A stretch of DNA of 64,000 bases from Algoriphagus sp. (GTDB lineage Bacteria; Bacteroidota; Bacteroidia; Cytophagales; Cyclobacteriaceae). The stretch spans positions 1-64,000 of the forward strand of contig NZ_JAUXYL010000022.1 in NCBI RefSeq assembly GCF_030694375.1, given 5' to 3'. The position numbers and the translations under genes are program-made. The notes below the pieces were generated by a model. The model was not told the DNA's origin. It saw only the letters and a program-made list of their open reading frames with translations, and made no database searches. Within the stretch, counting starts at the first letter, position 1. Every line of letters starts with the position of its first letter. Below are positions 27,182 through 36,357 of the stretch, piece by piece.

Positions 27182-29620
27182 TCAATTCAATCCCTCAATC
27201 TCAAAAACCTCATTTAGGAGATTCAATTCCAAAAAGGGAAGATTTTTGATTTTAAAATAAGGGTGATCTTGTTCAGGCAAGGGATCAAATTCCGTCAGTT
27301 TTCCGAGGAATGCGAAGTCTTCGGTCTTAAGATGAATTTCCTCAGTGCCTATCTTGACAGTATTACTTGAAAATCCATGAAAATAGATTTTGAGTTTTTT
27401 ATAGTCACTGGGGTAATTCCCTTCCGGATTTTCGAATTTTAGAGTTCCGGTGGCGGGGTCATAACGGATGATCCGTTTCATAAACTCTCCGGATAGATAT
27501 TCCATGCCTTCTCCGGCATCTTCGTAATGCAGGTATTCAGAGCCGGTTTTTCCTTTATATACATGGAACCTTAGCACCTCGTCATGTGCGTATTCTGTTG
27601 ATTCTACATCGGATTGCATGGCAAAGACCTGACCTGATTTGACATAGACCGGCAGGTAATTGATCGGACAATCCTGGTAGATAGTCTGACCTCCGGAGTG
27701 CTTGTGGTCTGAAAATAGATAGTACCACTCACCCTCCGGCAGATAGACTTTGGTGATTTCTTTAAAACTTTCCACCGGAGCGATTAAAAATGAATCGCAG
27801 AACAGGTACTGATTTTGGAAAGCCGTGTGATAGATGTTTTGATCCTGTGTAAACTGAACTGCCAAGCTTTCGGCAAGGGGAAGACCTGAACTACTGCTGG
27901 AGTAGAATTTGCTGTAAATGGTGGGTAGCAGTCTATAGCGAAGCTTCATGTAATTTCGGCTGATTCCCTCCACTTCTTCACCAAAAGCCCAAGGTTCGGC
28001 ATCATTGCTGTTGATCATAGAGTGCGCACGGTAAAAAGGCGAAAAAGCGCCAATACTCATCCAACGCGCAAAGAGCGACTTGCTTGCTTCTCCTGCAAAC
28101 CCTCCAACATCATAACCTGAAAAGGAAACTCCGCTCAATCCAAGACTGTTGACCAATCGAATGCCTGCCAGCATATGGTCCTCGGAGGCGACATTGTCTC
28201 CAGTCCAAGCTGCTGCATAGCGTTGAATGCCTGAAAATCCGGATCGAGTGAGGACAAATGGTCGTTTGTTGGGGTTTTGAAGTGCTGCTCCTTCTTGAGC
28301 ACTTCGGGCCATTTGCATTCCGTAGATATTTCTGGCTTTCCGATGGGAAGCTTTTTCGCCCTCAAATTCAAATTCGATCAGATTGGGGGTGAACTGCCCC
28401 CAAGAGGCTGGTTCGTTCATGTCTGTCCAGAATCCGTCCACACCTGCTTCGGTGTAGAACGCCATTTTTTCGGCCCACCACCTGCGGGTTTCTTCTTTGG
28501 TGAAATCAGGAAAAGCACACCAGCCCGGCCAAACTTGACCCTCGTAAGTTTGGCCGTCAGGGTATTTTACCAGAAGATCTTTTTCCAAACCCTCTTCAAA
28601 AGGCAAATACCCTTTCTGAGTTTTTATTCCGGGATCCATGATGACTACGACTTTGAATCCCTTTTCTTTGAGGCGGGAGATCATCGATTTGGGATCGGGA
28701 AATTTTTCTCCATCAAAAGTGAAAACCTTGTATCCTTCCATGTGGTGGATATCCAGATAAATCACGTCAGCAGGCATTTTTTTATCCCTGAAAGTCTGCG
28801 CTACGGTGTAAACTTCGGACTCCGGATAGTAGGAATAGCGACATTGCTGAAATCCCAAGGCCCATTTCGGAGGCATTTGCATTCTGCCTGTCAGCCAGGT
28901 GTATGAGCTGATGATTTCTCCGACAGTTGGCTGATGGATGAAATAATAGTCCAAATCTCCATCCTCAGCACTGAAATAAACAAAACGGTTGGTGGACGCT
29001 CCGAAGTTAAAGACGGTTTTATGGGTGTTGTCAAAGAAAATCCCATAGGCACCTTTGTCATGAATGCCCATATAAAAGGGGATACTCATATAAAGTGGAT
29101 CATCCCCAATGCCGTAAGCAAAGTAATCGGTATTCCAGTTGGTATAGGCCCTTCCAGACCGATTGAGGTTTCCGGTTTTCTCTCCCAAGCCAATGAATTT
29201 CTCGTCTTTTTGTACCTGCTTGTAAGAAGTAACCTCAGACCCGATCCAAGAGACGCCAAGAGAGTCATCGGCATTTATCAGGTTTCCTTTCGAGTCAAAA
29301 TAGGAAAGGGAGAAGCTATTCAAATCCAGAGACATCATTATGCCCGCAGTTGAAAGATGTAGATAATCATCCTTTTCAACTAAGGAAAATTTCACTTGGT
29401 CAGGCGAAGTAATTACGGAATAGGGGTTGGACTCAAATGAATCAAACCTGCTAGCCTGGATCCGTATAATTCCATCTTGATAAATCGTAATCCGAAATTG
29501 GGCAAGGTCACTTTTGCCTTCCAGCCCAACTGCTGTCTGCTGCCATTGGGTGATTTTACCAAAACCTCGGTGACGGGCCGAATTGCGAGATAAATTAGAA
29601 GCCGAGGAGGGACTATTCAT
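27182..29620 (-). CDS. GH31 alpha-glucosidase
   Basis: 812 residues. The GH31 core has the nucleophile Asp in GFWTDMNEP (near residue 398) and the acid/base Asp in AAWTGDN (near residue 473), with the conserved RSGFSGIQRYA between them. A beta-sandwich N-domain (to about 230) and C-terminal beta domains flank the TIM barrel. There is no signal peptide, so action on imported malto-oligosaccharide in the cytoplasm is likely. GH31 includes alpha-glucosidases and alpha-xylosidases. The locus context with amylases and LacI favours maltose-type substrates. First gene of a two-gene operon. Confidence 0.9.
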   Translation of the reverse strand: MNSPSSASNLSRNSARHRGFGKITQWQQTAVGLEGKSDLAQFRITIYQDGIIRIQASRFDSFESNPYSVITSPDQVKFSLVEKDDYLHLSTAGIMMSLDLNSFSLSYFDSKGNLINADDSLGVSWIGSEVTSYKQVQKDEKFIGLGEKTGNLNRSGRAYTNWNTDYFAYGIGDDPLYMSIPFYMGIHDKGAYGIFFDNTHKTVFNFGASTNRFVYFSAEDGDLDYYFIHQPTVGEIISSYTWLTGRMQMPPKWALGFQQCRYSYYPESEVYTVAQTFRDKKMPADVIYLDIHHMEGYKVFTFDGEKFPDPKSMISRLKEKGFKVVVIMDPGIKTQKGYLPFEEGLEKDLLVKYPDGQTYEGQVWPGWCAFPDFTKEETRRWWAEKMAFYTEAGVDGFWTDMNEPASWGQFTPNLIEFEFEGEKASHRKARNIYGMQMARSAQEGAALQNPNKRPFVLTRSGFSGIQRYAAAWTGDNVASEDHMLAGIRLVNSLGLSGVSFSGYDVGGFAGEASKSLFARWMSIGAFSPFYRAHSMINSNDAEPWAFGEEVEGISRNYMKLRYRLLPTIYSKFYSSSSSGLPLAESLAVQFTQDQNIYHTAFQNQYLFCDSFLIAPVESFKEITKVYLPEGEWYYLFSDHKHSGGQTIYQDCPINYLPVYVKSGQVFAMQSDVESTEYAHDEVLRFHVYKGKTGSEYLHYEDAGEGMEYLSGEFMKRIIRYDPATGTLKFENPEGNYPSDYKKLKIYFHGFSSNTVKIGTEEIHLKTEDFAFLGKLTEFDPLPEQDHPYFKIKNLPFLELNLLNEVFEIEGLN

Positions 29621-29643
29621 GTATTAAATTGTTGGTAATTCGA

Positions 29644-29658
29644 TAGCGAACTTCGCTA
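29644..29658. promoter_or_regulatory. 15-bp palindrome in the GH31 leader
   Basis: TAGCGAA-C-TTCGCTA is a perfect 7-bp inverted repeat with a 1-base centre, 24 bases before the GH31 start codon. It could be an operator or a short RNA hairpin at the ribosome-binding region. No terminator-like T run follows. Confidence 0.4.
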
Positions 29659-29765
29659 AGTTAAAGAGGAAACTCAAAATAAAAATTGGGTTTAAATGCC
29701 ATTTAGCAGGTGATTATCCGCTTTAAAAAACGGAAAAGCCTCATTTGAATAAAATTTGACCTATT

Positions 29766-29775
29766 CAAACGTTTG
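29766..29775. promoter_or_regulatory. LacI-type operator candidate upstream of GH31
   Basis: CAAACGTTTG is a perfect 10-bp palindrome with a central CG, as in operators of LacI-family regulators. On the minus strand it reads GCAAACGTTTG. It lies between the end of the lacI-type gene and GH31, about 150 bases upstream of the GH31 start. The GCAA(A/T)CG half-site also occurs three times upstream of the SusE-like gene. Confidence 0.5.
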
Positions 29776-29815
29776 CATTTTTGAAAATGAAAATTCAGAA
29801 AAAGGCAAACATTTT

Positions 29816-30844
29816 TTATCGGACAGAGGACTTCCGTATCAAAAGCTCCGTTTCCAGCACTACAGAATTGGAATATTCACCTAACTGGATCTTTTTTTCG
29901 ATCAAATCCAACAGGATTTCAGTTGCCTTGGCTCCCAGATTAAACCCAGGCTGGGAAACAGAGGAAAGGCTAGGGTCTATCATTGAGCAAAATTGCCAAT
30001 TGCTGAAACCTACAATCCCCACGTCTTCGGGAACGCGTAGACCGGCAGCTTTGCAAGCCAACATTGCACCTACGGCAGCCATGTCGTTGTTTGCGAAAAA
30101 TGCGTCAGGCTTTGTTGAGAAAGTTTCTAAAATTTCAGCAGTGATTTTTTGAGCTTCATCGTCAGTCCCTTTGTTACACTCTACTATAAATCCGGGATCC
30201 GGCGTAAATCCATGATGGATTAAAGCATCGGTATAGCCTCTGGCCCTTTCTTGCGAGATTTTGAGATTGGATGGGCCAGATAAATGCGCAATTCTTCGAT
30301 AGCCCTGTTGAAGTAAATGCTTGGTAGCTTCGAAGGCACCGCTATAATCATCCACTGTGACAGTGATTGCATTATCAATGTCTGGAACCCGATCAAAAAA
30401 AACGATAGGAAAACCTTTTTCCAATAGATTGCTGAAGTGCTCAAAGTCCGTTGTTTCTTTTGAAAAGCTCACCAAAACCCCGTCAATCTGATTGGACAGC
30501 ATCGTGGCAATGCTTGATTTTTCGCGAACAAGTTTTTCATTGGTTTGTGTGAGGATGACATTATATCCACGGGCAAATGCAACTTCCTCAATCCCACTGA
30601 TTACTGTTGAAAAAAAGAAATGCACCACTTCTGGGATAATCACCCCAATTGTGAAGGATCTACTTTTCCTTAATGAAAGCGCAATCGCATTTGGCCGATA
30701 GTCCATTTTCTCGGCGAGTTCTTTTACTTTCCTTTTAGTTTCATCGCTGATTCCCGGATAGTCTTTTAGCGCTCTTGAAACGGTGGAAGTGGAGACATTG
30801 AGCTCCCTAGCTATATCCTTGATTGTGATTTGTTCGAGCCTCAT
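29816..30844 (-). CDS. LacI-family transcriptional regulator
   Basis: 342 residues. The N-terminal helix-turn-helix reads ITIKDIARELNVSTSTVSRAL with the hinge block MDYRPNAIALSLRKSRS (DNA-binding domain, residues about 5-60). The rest is a periplasmic-binding-like effector domain (GVIIPEVVHFFFSTVISGIE and AHLSGPSNLKIS). It probably represses or activates the surrounding alpha-glucan genes in response to maltose or a breakdown product. It is on the same strand as GH31 and the transporter. The divergent SusE-like gene shares its promoter region. The ligand is inferred from context only. Confidence 0.92.
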   Translation of the reverse strand: MRLEQITIKDIARELNVSTSTVSRALKDYPGISDETKRKVKELAEKMDYRPNAIALSLRKSRSFTIGVIIPEVVHFFFSTVISGIEEVAFARGYNVILTQTNEKLVREKSSIATMLSNQIDGVLVSFSKETTDFEHFSNLLEKGFPIVFFDRVPDIDNAITVTVDDYSGAFEATKHLLQQGYRRIAHLSGPSNLKISQERARGYTDALIHHGFTPDPGFIVECNKGTDDEAQKITAEILETFSTKPDAFFANNDMAAVGAMLACKAAGLRVPEDVGIVGFSNWQFCSMIDPSLSSVSQPGFNLGAKATEILLDLIEKKIQLGEYSNSVVLETELLIRKSSVR

Positions 30845-31184
30845 AAATTATACTATTCCCAGAATTTTTTATTCGACCTCCAAAATACTCTGTTTTTATT
30901 TGGCGCAATCGATTTTTGACCAACTTTTTAAAGTACTGAAAAATAAATAATTAAAAGAAAAAATATCTTGGTTATGCAATCGTCACCGCAATCGTCTGCA
31001 TTAATTTTTTCTTTCAAGACCACTGATTAAGTGTTGCATAAGACCTATTTCTGCTTTAAGTTTTCCTTCGGGCAAGTACAAATGGTTTTGTTTTTTGCCT
31101 TGACTTAAGAGTTTTTCTCCTAAAAAATTGAAAAAATTTAACAATTCGAAGATTAAGAAATTACTCAACTTAAACTCAAAATCT
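30845..31184. promoter_or_regulatory. Divergent control region between lacI-type gene and susE-like gene
   Basis: 340 bases without a gene. They contain three GCAATCG half-sites (30905-30911, 30976-30982, 30988-30994). The first extends into an AATCGATT palindrome (30907-30914). The last two are 12 bases apart. The segment 31120-31184 is an A-rich leader. No trace of SusC or SusD coding sequence is visible. I take it as the control region for both neighbours. Confidence 0.5.
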
Positions 31185-32225
31185 ATGAAAGTACTTCAAC
31201 GAATCAAGTGGATGGCAGTGGTTATCCCAGCCCTTTGGGCATGTGATATCTATGAAATGCCCCCAATCATTCCACAAACTGGCTCAACCATCTCCAGCCC
31301 TGCGCCAGGAGCGGTAGTTGTTTTGAAAAAAGACAATGCTGATAAAACTGACCTGGAATTCATTTTAACTGCAGCAGACTTTGGTACTCCGGGGACTGTG
31401 AAATATCAGCTGCAAATGGATCTGCCGAGCTCTAATTTTGCAGCTCCGGTTAATCTGGGTGCAGAGACAGAGTCTAATATTGTGAAGGTAAACGTAAAAG
31501 CGCTTAATGATGCCTTGTTGGCAAAAGGTTTGCCTTTTGCAAAAGCCGCTAACGTAGCGTTCCGTGTGAAGGCATCGATAAATCTCGCGCTTTCTCCTAT
31601 CATTGGTGAGGTCACTACCTTATCCGTGACACCTTATGATGCTACGGTTGCGATTCCACTGATGTATGTACCGGGAGACTATCAAGGTTGGGATCCTGCC
31701 AATCCTAAGACAGTTCTTTTCTCTGAGAATTTTGACAAGAAATTCAAAGGCTTTGTGCACATCCTTGGGGGTTCAAGAGAGTTTAAGTTAAATGAAGGAC
31801 CAAATTGGGATGTAAACTATGGTGACAATGGTGCTAACAATACGCTTGACCGAGATGGAGATAACATCAAAGTTGCAGCCGATGGGACCTATGAAATCAA
31901 TGTGGATTTGACCGCAAAGACATATACTATTGGAGCAGTGAAAAGATGGGGTATTGTAGGTGATGCTACTCCCGGAGGTTGGGATGCAGATACACCAATG
32001 AATGTATTTGAAAAAGTGACTAACTCACTGAAAATAACCACTGACCTCAAAGCGGGTGAGCTGAAATTCAGAGCGAATAATAACTGGGATTTCAACTTCG
32101 GTGGAAGCAATGGTGTACTTACAGCAGGTGGGGCAAATATTGCCGTTGCTTCGGCAGGCAATTATACCATAACCCTGTCTTTTGGACCGGCAGGCGCAGT
32201 CACTTATACTTTAGTTAAGAATTAA
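31185..32225 (+). CDS. SusE/SusF-like starch-binding outer-membrane lipoprotein
   Basis: 346 residues from the ATG at 31185. A TTG start at 31128 would add 19 residues ahead of the signal. The N-terminus is a lipoprotein signal with lipobox PALWAC (Cys20). The body has an N-terminal SusE-type Ig-like domain, then two starch-binding repeats, each with Trp-rich motifs (GDYQGWDPANPK with GPNWDVNYGDNG, and GGWDADTPMN with NNWDFNFGGSNG). SusE/SusF bind maltodextrin on the cell surface. The normal SusC and SusD partners are not beside it. Confidence 0.85.
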   Translation: MKVLQRIKWMAVVIPALWACDIYEMPPIIPQTGSTISSPAPGAVVVLKKDNADKTDLEFILTAADFGTPGTVKYQLQMDLPSSNFAAPVNLGAETESNIVKVNVKALNDALLAKGLPFAKAANVAFRVKASINLALSPIIGEVTTLSVTPYDATVAIPLMYVPGDYQGWDPANPKTVLFSENFDKKFKGFVHILGGSREFKLNEGPNWDVNYGDNGANNTLDRDGDNIKVAADGTYEINVDLTAKTYTIGAVKRWGIVGDATPGGWDADTPMNVFEKVTNSLKITTDLKAGELKFRANNNWDFNFGGSNGVLTAGGANIAVASAGNYTITLSFGPAGAVTYTLVKN

Positions 32226-32262
32226 TCAGGTCTTTTCTGCCTGAATTTTCTAATTTTATTTA

Positions 32263-32297
32263 ATCCGGTTTTCTGGTGTAATTCCGGAAAACCGGAT
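32263..32297 (+). other. 11-bp hairpin between susE-like and amylase genes
   Basis: ATCCGGTTTTC (32263-32273) pairs perfectly with GAAAACCGGAT (32287-32297) across a 13-base loop. No T run follows, so it is not a typical terminator. It may lower read-through or stabilise the upstream mRNA end. Confidence 0.5.
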
Positions 32298-32320
32298 ATT
32301 CGTTTTGATTAACCCTAATT

Positions 32321-35122
32321 ATGTTAAAAAAACTATCGCTGGTTCTTTCCCCGGTCTTTTTGCTTTTCCTCAATTTTTCAGGTTTTGCACAAGTCACTAC
32401 CGAACCAGCCATTCCCAGTGCTGCTTCAAGTGTCAAAATCATCTATGACGCTTCCAAGGGGACTACAGGTCTGAAGGATTGTAATTGTGATGTGTACATT
32501 CATATCGGGGCTGTCACCGGAGGACCTACCTCGACCACATGGACGATTGTGCCTTTTCAGTGGGGGACTACCAATCCTGCTGCAAAAATGACCAAAGTTG
32601 CCGGTCAGACTAATAGTTACACTTTTGAGCTTACTCCAAATACGTTTTTTCAAAACCCCAACAACCTGACCATTCATCGATTGGGAATGGTTTTTAGAAA
32701 TGGTGATGGAACAAAGGAAGGGAAAGACAGCTCAAATGGAGATTTTTTTATCACCCTGTCTCAAGGATTTGATGTGGCTTTTACTACACCTCAGGCGGCT
32801 GGTTCAGTTTCCTTGGAAATAGGAGAAAGCTTTGAATTCAAGGCCGCCTCGACTGAGGCCGCCGATTTAAGCTTTGAGCTAGATGGTGTTAAAGTGGCCG
32901 AAGCCCTAAACTCACAGGAAATTGCATTCAAATTTACCGCTGTCCAAGCGGGAAATTTCACGCTGGTAGCCAAAGCAAAAAAGGGTGCCGAGGAAGATTC
33001 ACAAACTGTAAACATTATTGTTTTTGCACCTTCGGAAACGGCTGCACTACCGACAGGAGCAAGACTTGGGATCAATTATTTATCAGACACCGAAGTGATT
33101 TTGGCTTTACAGGCACCGGGCAAAAATATCGTGCATGTGATTGGTGATTTCAATGACTGGAAGGTACTTCCTGAATTTCAAATGAAACGAACCTCAGATA
33201 AGGAGGTCTTCTGGTTGAAAATTTCAAACCTGATTCCAAAGCTAGAGTACATTTTTCAATATTTAGTGGATGGGTCAATCCGAATTGGTGACCCTTATGC
33301 GGACAAGACATCCGATCCTTTCAACGATCAGGAAATCATCCAACAAAACCGATATCCAGGTCTTAAAGGCTATCCTGTCGGTAAGACCGAATTTCAGGCG
33401 ACTTATCTACAAACTGCACAGGATTCCTACCTCTGGAAAAATCTTTCCTATCCAAAACCTAAGCCGGAGGAATTAGTCGTATACGAACTCTTGGTTCGGG
33501 ACTTTGATGAGAAAAGAACCTACAATGCCGTAATCGATCGCTTGGATTACCTTAAGGAACTGGGAATAAATGCCATCGAATTGATGCCGGTAGGGGAATT
33601 TGAAGGCAACCTTTCCTGGGGTTATAATCCTTCGTTCTTCTTTGCACCTGACAAATATTACGGAACCAAAAATGACCTCAAGCGACTGATCGATGAGGCA
33701 CATGGAAGAGGAATCGTAATCATTTTGGATATAGTACTCAATCATGCCTTCGGCCAAAATCCTATGGTCCGACTATACAATGACGGAGACTATGGTGCTC
33801 CGACTTTAGACAGTCCTTGGTTTAATCGTGTCGCAACACATCCGTTTAATGTTGGTTACGACTTCAACCATGAAAGTAAGTACACCAAAGCTTTTGTTGA
33901 CTCAGTGAATAATTACTGGCTCACCGAATACAAGGTTGACGGATTTCGTTTCGACCTTTCCAAGGGTTTTACCCAAGTCAATTCGGGCAACAATGTGGGC
34001 ATTTGGTCACAATACGATCCTTCTCGAATCAAAATCTGGAAGCATATCTACGACCGGATCAAAGCAAACCACCCCGATGTTTATGTGATTTTGGAGCATT
34101 TATCTGACAATGAAGAGGAGAAGGAATTAGCCAATTATGGGATGATGTTCTGGGGAAACATCAACTTTGATTTCCGTGAGCTGGCAAAAGGGCAAAACAA
34201 AAATATAGATTATGCCTATTATAAAAATAGAGGCTGGAATAAGAGTCATTTGATCGCTTACCAGGAGTCACACGATGAGGAACGGGTGATGTGGGAAACC
34301 TTGAATTTCGGTGCAACTTCTCCACTTAACCTGAAGAATCTGGAAAATGCCGTAAACAGAAATCAGCTTTTGGCCGCTTTTTACTTTGGAATACCCGGTC
34401 CCAAAATGATCTGGCAGTTTGGAGAGTTTGGTTATGATCAAGAACTCAATAATGACAGATTGGGAATCAAACCTACGAAATGGGACTACCTTAACAATCC
34501 CGAAAGACAACGATTATTTAAGCTGTATCAGGAAATGATTAAGTTGAAGAGCAAATATAAAGCCTTCAATTCACCTGAAAAAGCCACCCTCAACCTCGGG
34601 GCAGGGATCAAGTCAATCCTCCTCGAACATCCTGATATGGATGTGGTAATGCATGGGAATTTCGGATTGGCTACAGCCGGAAATGCTTCAGTTTCTTTTC
34701 CGAAATCCGGCAAGTGGTACAATTACTTCACCGGTGAAGAATTGACACTTTCAGGAACTACACTGTCAGTGAATTTTCGCCCAAATGAATTTGTCCTATA
34801 TACCAGCAAAAAACTTCCATTGCCTGAAAAGGGAATATTGCAGCAGGATTTTGTGACTTCACTGCCGGAAGTTGTTCCTCAGGGAACCTTTAGAGTTTAT
34901 CCGGTTCCTGCTTCTTCCAAATTATCCGTAGAGCTTCCGCAGGATATGATTCAGGCCAATTATCGGGTGGTAGATATGGCCGGAAGAGTGGTTTTTGACG
35001 GACAAACCGAGCAAGGGGAGCACATTTTAGATTTTGATCTAAGCGGAATTCAGGCAGGGATTTATATCTTTGAGGCTTTCGATGCCAAACGAGTGCTGCA
35101 CAAGCGCTTCATCAAAGAATAA
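32321..35122 (+). CDS. GH13 alpha-amylase with N-terminal starch-binding region, T9SS cargo
   Basis: 933 residues. A signal peptide ends near FSGFAQ. The N-terminal part (to about 350) holds beta domains, with a CBM48-like module seen as VHVIGDFNDWK. The GH13 barrel follows: Asp nucleophile in GFRFDLSKGF (about residue 543), Glu acid/base in VILEHLSD (about 591) and Asp in SHDEERVM (about 650). The C-terminus is a T9SS sorting domain (FRVYPVPASSKLSVEL, then AGIYIFEAF and basic end). It should act on starch or glycogen outside the cell. About 95 bases after the SusE-like gene on the same strand. Confidence 0.9.
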   Translation: MLKKLSLVLSPVFLLFLNFSGFAQVTTEPAIPSAASSVKIIYDASKGTTGLKDCNCDVYIHIGAVTGGPTSTTWTIVPFQWGTTNPAAKMTKVAGQTNSYTFELTPNTFFQNPNNLTIHRLGMVFRNGDGTKEGKDSSNGDFFITLSQGFDVAFTTPQAAGSVSLEIGESFEFKAASTEAADLSFELDGVKVAEALNSQEIAFKFTAVQAGNFTLVAKAKKGAEEDSQTVNIIVFAPSETAALPTGARLGINYLSDTEVILALQAPGKNIVHVIGDFNDWKVLPEFQMKRTSDKEVFWLKISNLIPKLEYIFQYLVDGSIRIGDPYADKTSDPFNDQEIIQQNRYPGLKGYPVGKTEFQATYLQTAQDSYLWKNLSYPKPKPEELVVYELLVRDFDEKRTYNAVIDRLDYLKELGINAIELMPVGEFEGNLSWGYNPSFFFAPDKYYGTKNDLKRLIDEAHGRGIVIILDIVLNHAFGQNPMVRLYNDGDYGAPTLDSPWFNRVATHPFNVGYDFNHESKYTKAFVDSVNNYWLTEYKVDGFRFDLSKGFTQVNSGNNVGIWSQYDPSRIKIWKHIYDRIKANHPDVYVILEHLSDNEEEKELANYGMMFWGNINFDFRELAKGQNKNIDYAYYKNRGWNKSHLIAYQESHDEERVMWETLNFGATSPLNLKNLENAVNRNQLLAAFYFGIPGPKMIWQFGEFGYDQELNNDRLGIKPTKWDYLNNPERQRLFKLYQEMIKLKSKYKAFNSPEKATLNLGAGIKSILLEHPDMDVVMHGNFGLATAGNASVSFPKSGKWYNYFTGEELTLSGTTLSVNFRPNEFVLYTSKKLPLPEKGILQQDFVTSLPEVVPQGTFRVYPVPASSKLSVELPQDMIQANYRVVDMAGRVVFDGQTEQGEHILDFDLSGIQAGIYIFEAFDAKRVLHKRFIKE

Positions 35123-35228
35123 CCAAACCTAATTCAGATTATGAAATGCCCAAGAGAAAAGCTTCTCATATAACGAGATGATTATCCAGGGCATTCCATA
35201 AGGCCTACAAAAAACAATTTAAAATCTT

Positions 35229-36290
35229 ATGAAATTTAAACCAGGAGTAAAATACGGAAACGAGCTTCGCGACCTGTATGCCTACGCAAAAGAAAACGAA
35301 TTTGCGATGCCCGCGGTCAATGTGATCGGATCCAATTCAGTGAATGCCGTGCTGGAGACAGCCAAAAAAGTAAATTCCCCTGTGATCATTCAGTTTTCGA
35401 ATGGTGGGGCGCAGTTTTATGCCGGCAAAGGTCTGGCAAATGATAAGCAACAAGCCAGTATTGCCGGTGGAATTTCCGGTGCGCATCACGTGCATCAAAT
35501 GGCCGAAGCCTATGGCGTTCCGGTGATTTTGCATACTGATCATGCAGCATTGAAGTTATTGCCTTGGATCGATGGCTTATTGGAAGCTGGCAAAGCCTAC
35601 CATGCAGCTTATAAAAGACCGCTATACAGCTCACACATGCTGGATCTTTCTGAAGAGCCGCTACACGAAAACGTAGAAATTTCCTGTAAATACTTCACTG
35701 AATTTGCTAAGCTGGACATGGCGATCGAGATCGAACTGGGTGTGACTGGTGGTGAGGAAGATGGGGTGGATAATTCAGACGTAGATTCTTCGAAGCTTTA
35801 CACGCAACCAGAAGAAGTAGCTTATGCTTATGAGCATTTGAAGGAAATCGGAGATCTGTTTACCATTGCCGCTGCTTTTGGCAATGTGCATGGTGTTTAC
35901 AAGCCGGGAAATGTAAGCTTGAAGCCAATCATTTTGAAAAACTCTCAAGATTTCATCAATCAGAAATACGGAACAACAGGTAAGCCATTGAACTTCGTGT
36001 TCCATGGTGGATCAGGTTCCACTGTAGAGGAAATCCGGGAAGCAAATAGCTATGGATCGATTAAGATGAATATCGATACGGACATGCAATGGGCGATGTG
36101 GGAAGGTATCCTCAATTATTACAAGAAAAACGAAGGCTATCTGCAGACCCAATTGGGGAATCCAGATGGACCGGATAGCCCAAACAAGAAATACTACGAT
36201 CCCCGCAACTGGTTGAGAAAAGGCGAAGAGAACTTTGTGAAGCGTCTCGAGCTTGCTTTTGACATGCTGAATGCCGTAGGGAGAAATTAA
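35229..36290 (+). CDS. fbaA: Class II fructose-bisphosphate aldolase
   Basis: 353 residues, class IIA type by length. Zinc-binding His residues are in VILHTDHAALK, in the region GNVHGVYKPGNV and in FHGGSGSTVEE. The catalytic Asp is the one in HTDH. It cleaves fructose-1,6-bisphosphate in glycolysis. It lies about 107 bases after the amylase gene and before a terminator, inside the alpha-glucan locus, so glycolytic flow may be co-regulated with starch use. This is a plausible but unproven link. Confidence 0.93.
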   Translation: MKFKPGVKYGNELRDLYAYAKENEFAMPAVNVIGSNSVNAVLETAKKVNSPVIIQFSNGGAQFYAGKGLANDKQQASIAGGISGAHHVHQMAEAYGVPVILHTDHAALKLLPWIDGLLEAGKAYHAAYKRPLYSSHMLDLSEEPLHENVEISCKYFTEFAKLDMAIEIELGVTGGEEDGVDNSDVDSSKLYTQPEEVAYAYEHLKEIGDLFTIAAAFGNVHGVYKPGNVSLKPIILKNSQDFINQKYGTTGKPLNFVFHGGSGSTVEEIREANSYGSIKMNIDTDMQWAMWEGILNYYKKNEGYLQTQLGNPDGPDSPNKKYYDPRNWLRKGEENFVKRLELAFDMLNAVGRN

Positions 36291-36311
36291 TTTCTAGACC
36301 AATTAATCTTT

Positions 36312-36345
36312 GAAAAAGTCACTTAAACAGGTGACTTTTTCTTTT
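36312..36345 (+). terminator. Terminator after fbaA
   Basis: GAAAAAGTCAC (36312-36322) pairs with GTGACTTTTTC (36331-36341) over an 8-base loop, ending in a T-rich stretch. It separates fbaA from the downstream amylase lipoprotein. Confidence 0.85.
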
Positions 36346-36357
36346 CCCAATTTAATT

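Noticed and set aside
28277..28906. 209-codon open frame on the plus strand
   Set aside because: It lies antisense inside the GH31 gene, whose catalytic motifs are intact.
31128..31184. Upstream TTG start for the SusE-like gene
   Set aside because: It would place 19 charged residues ahead of the lipoprotein signal peptide.
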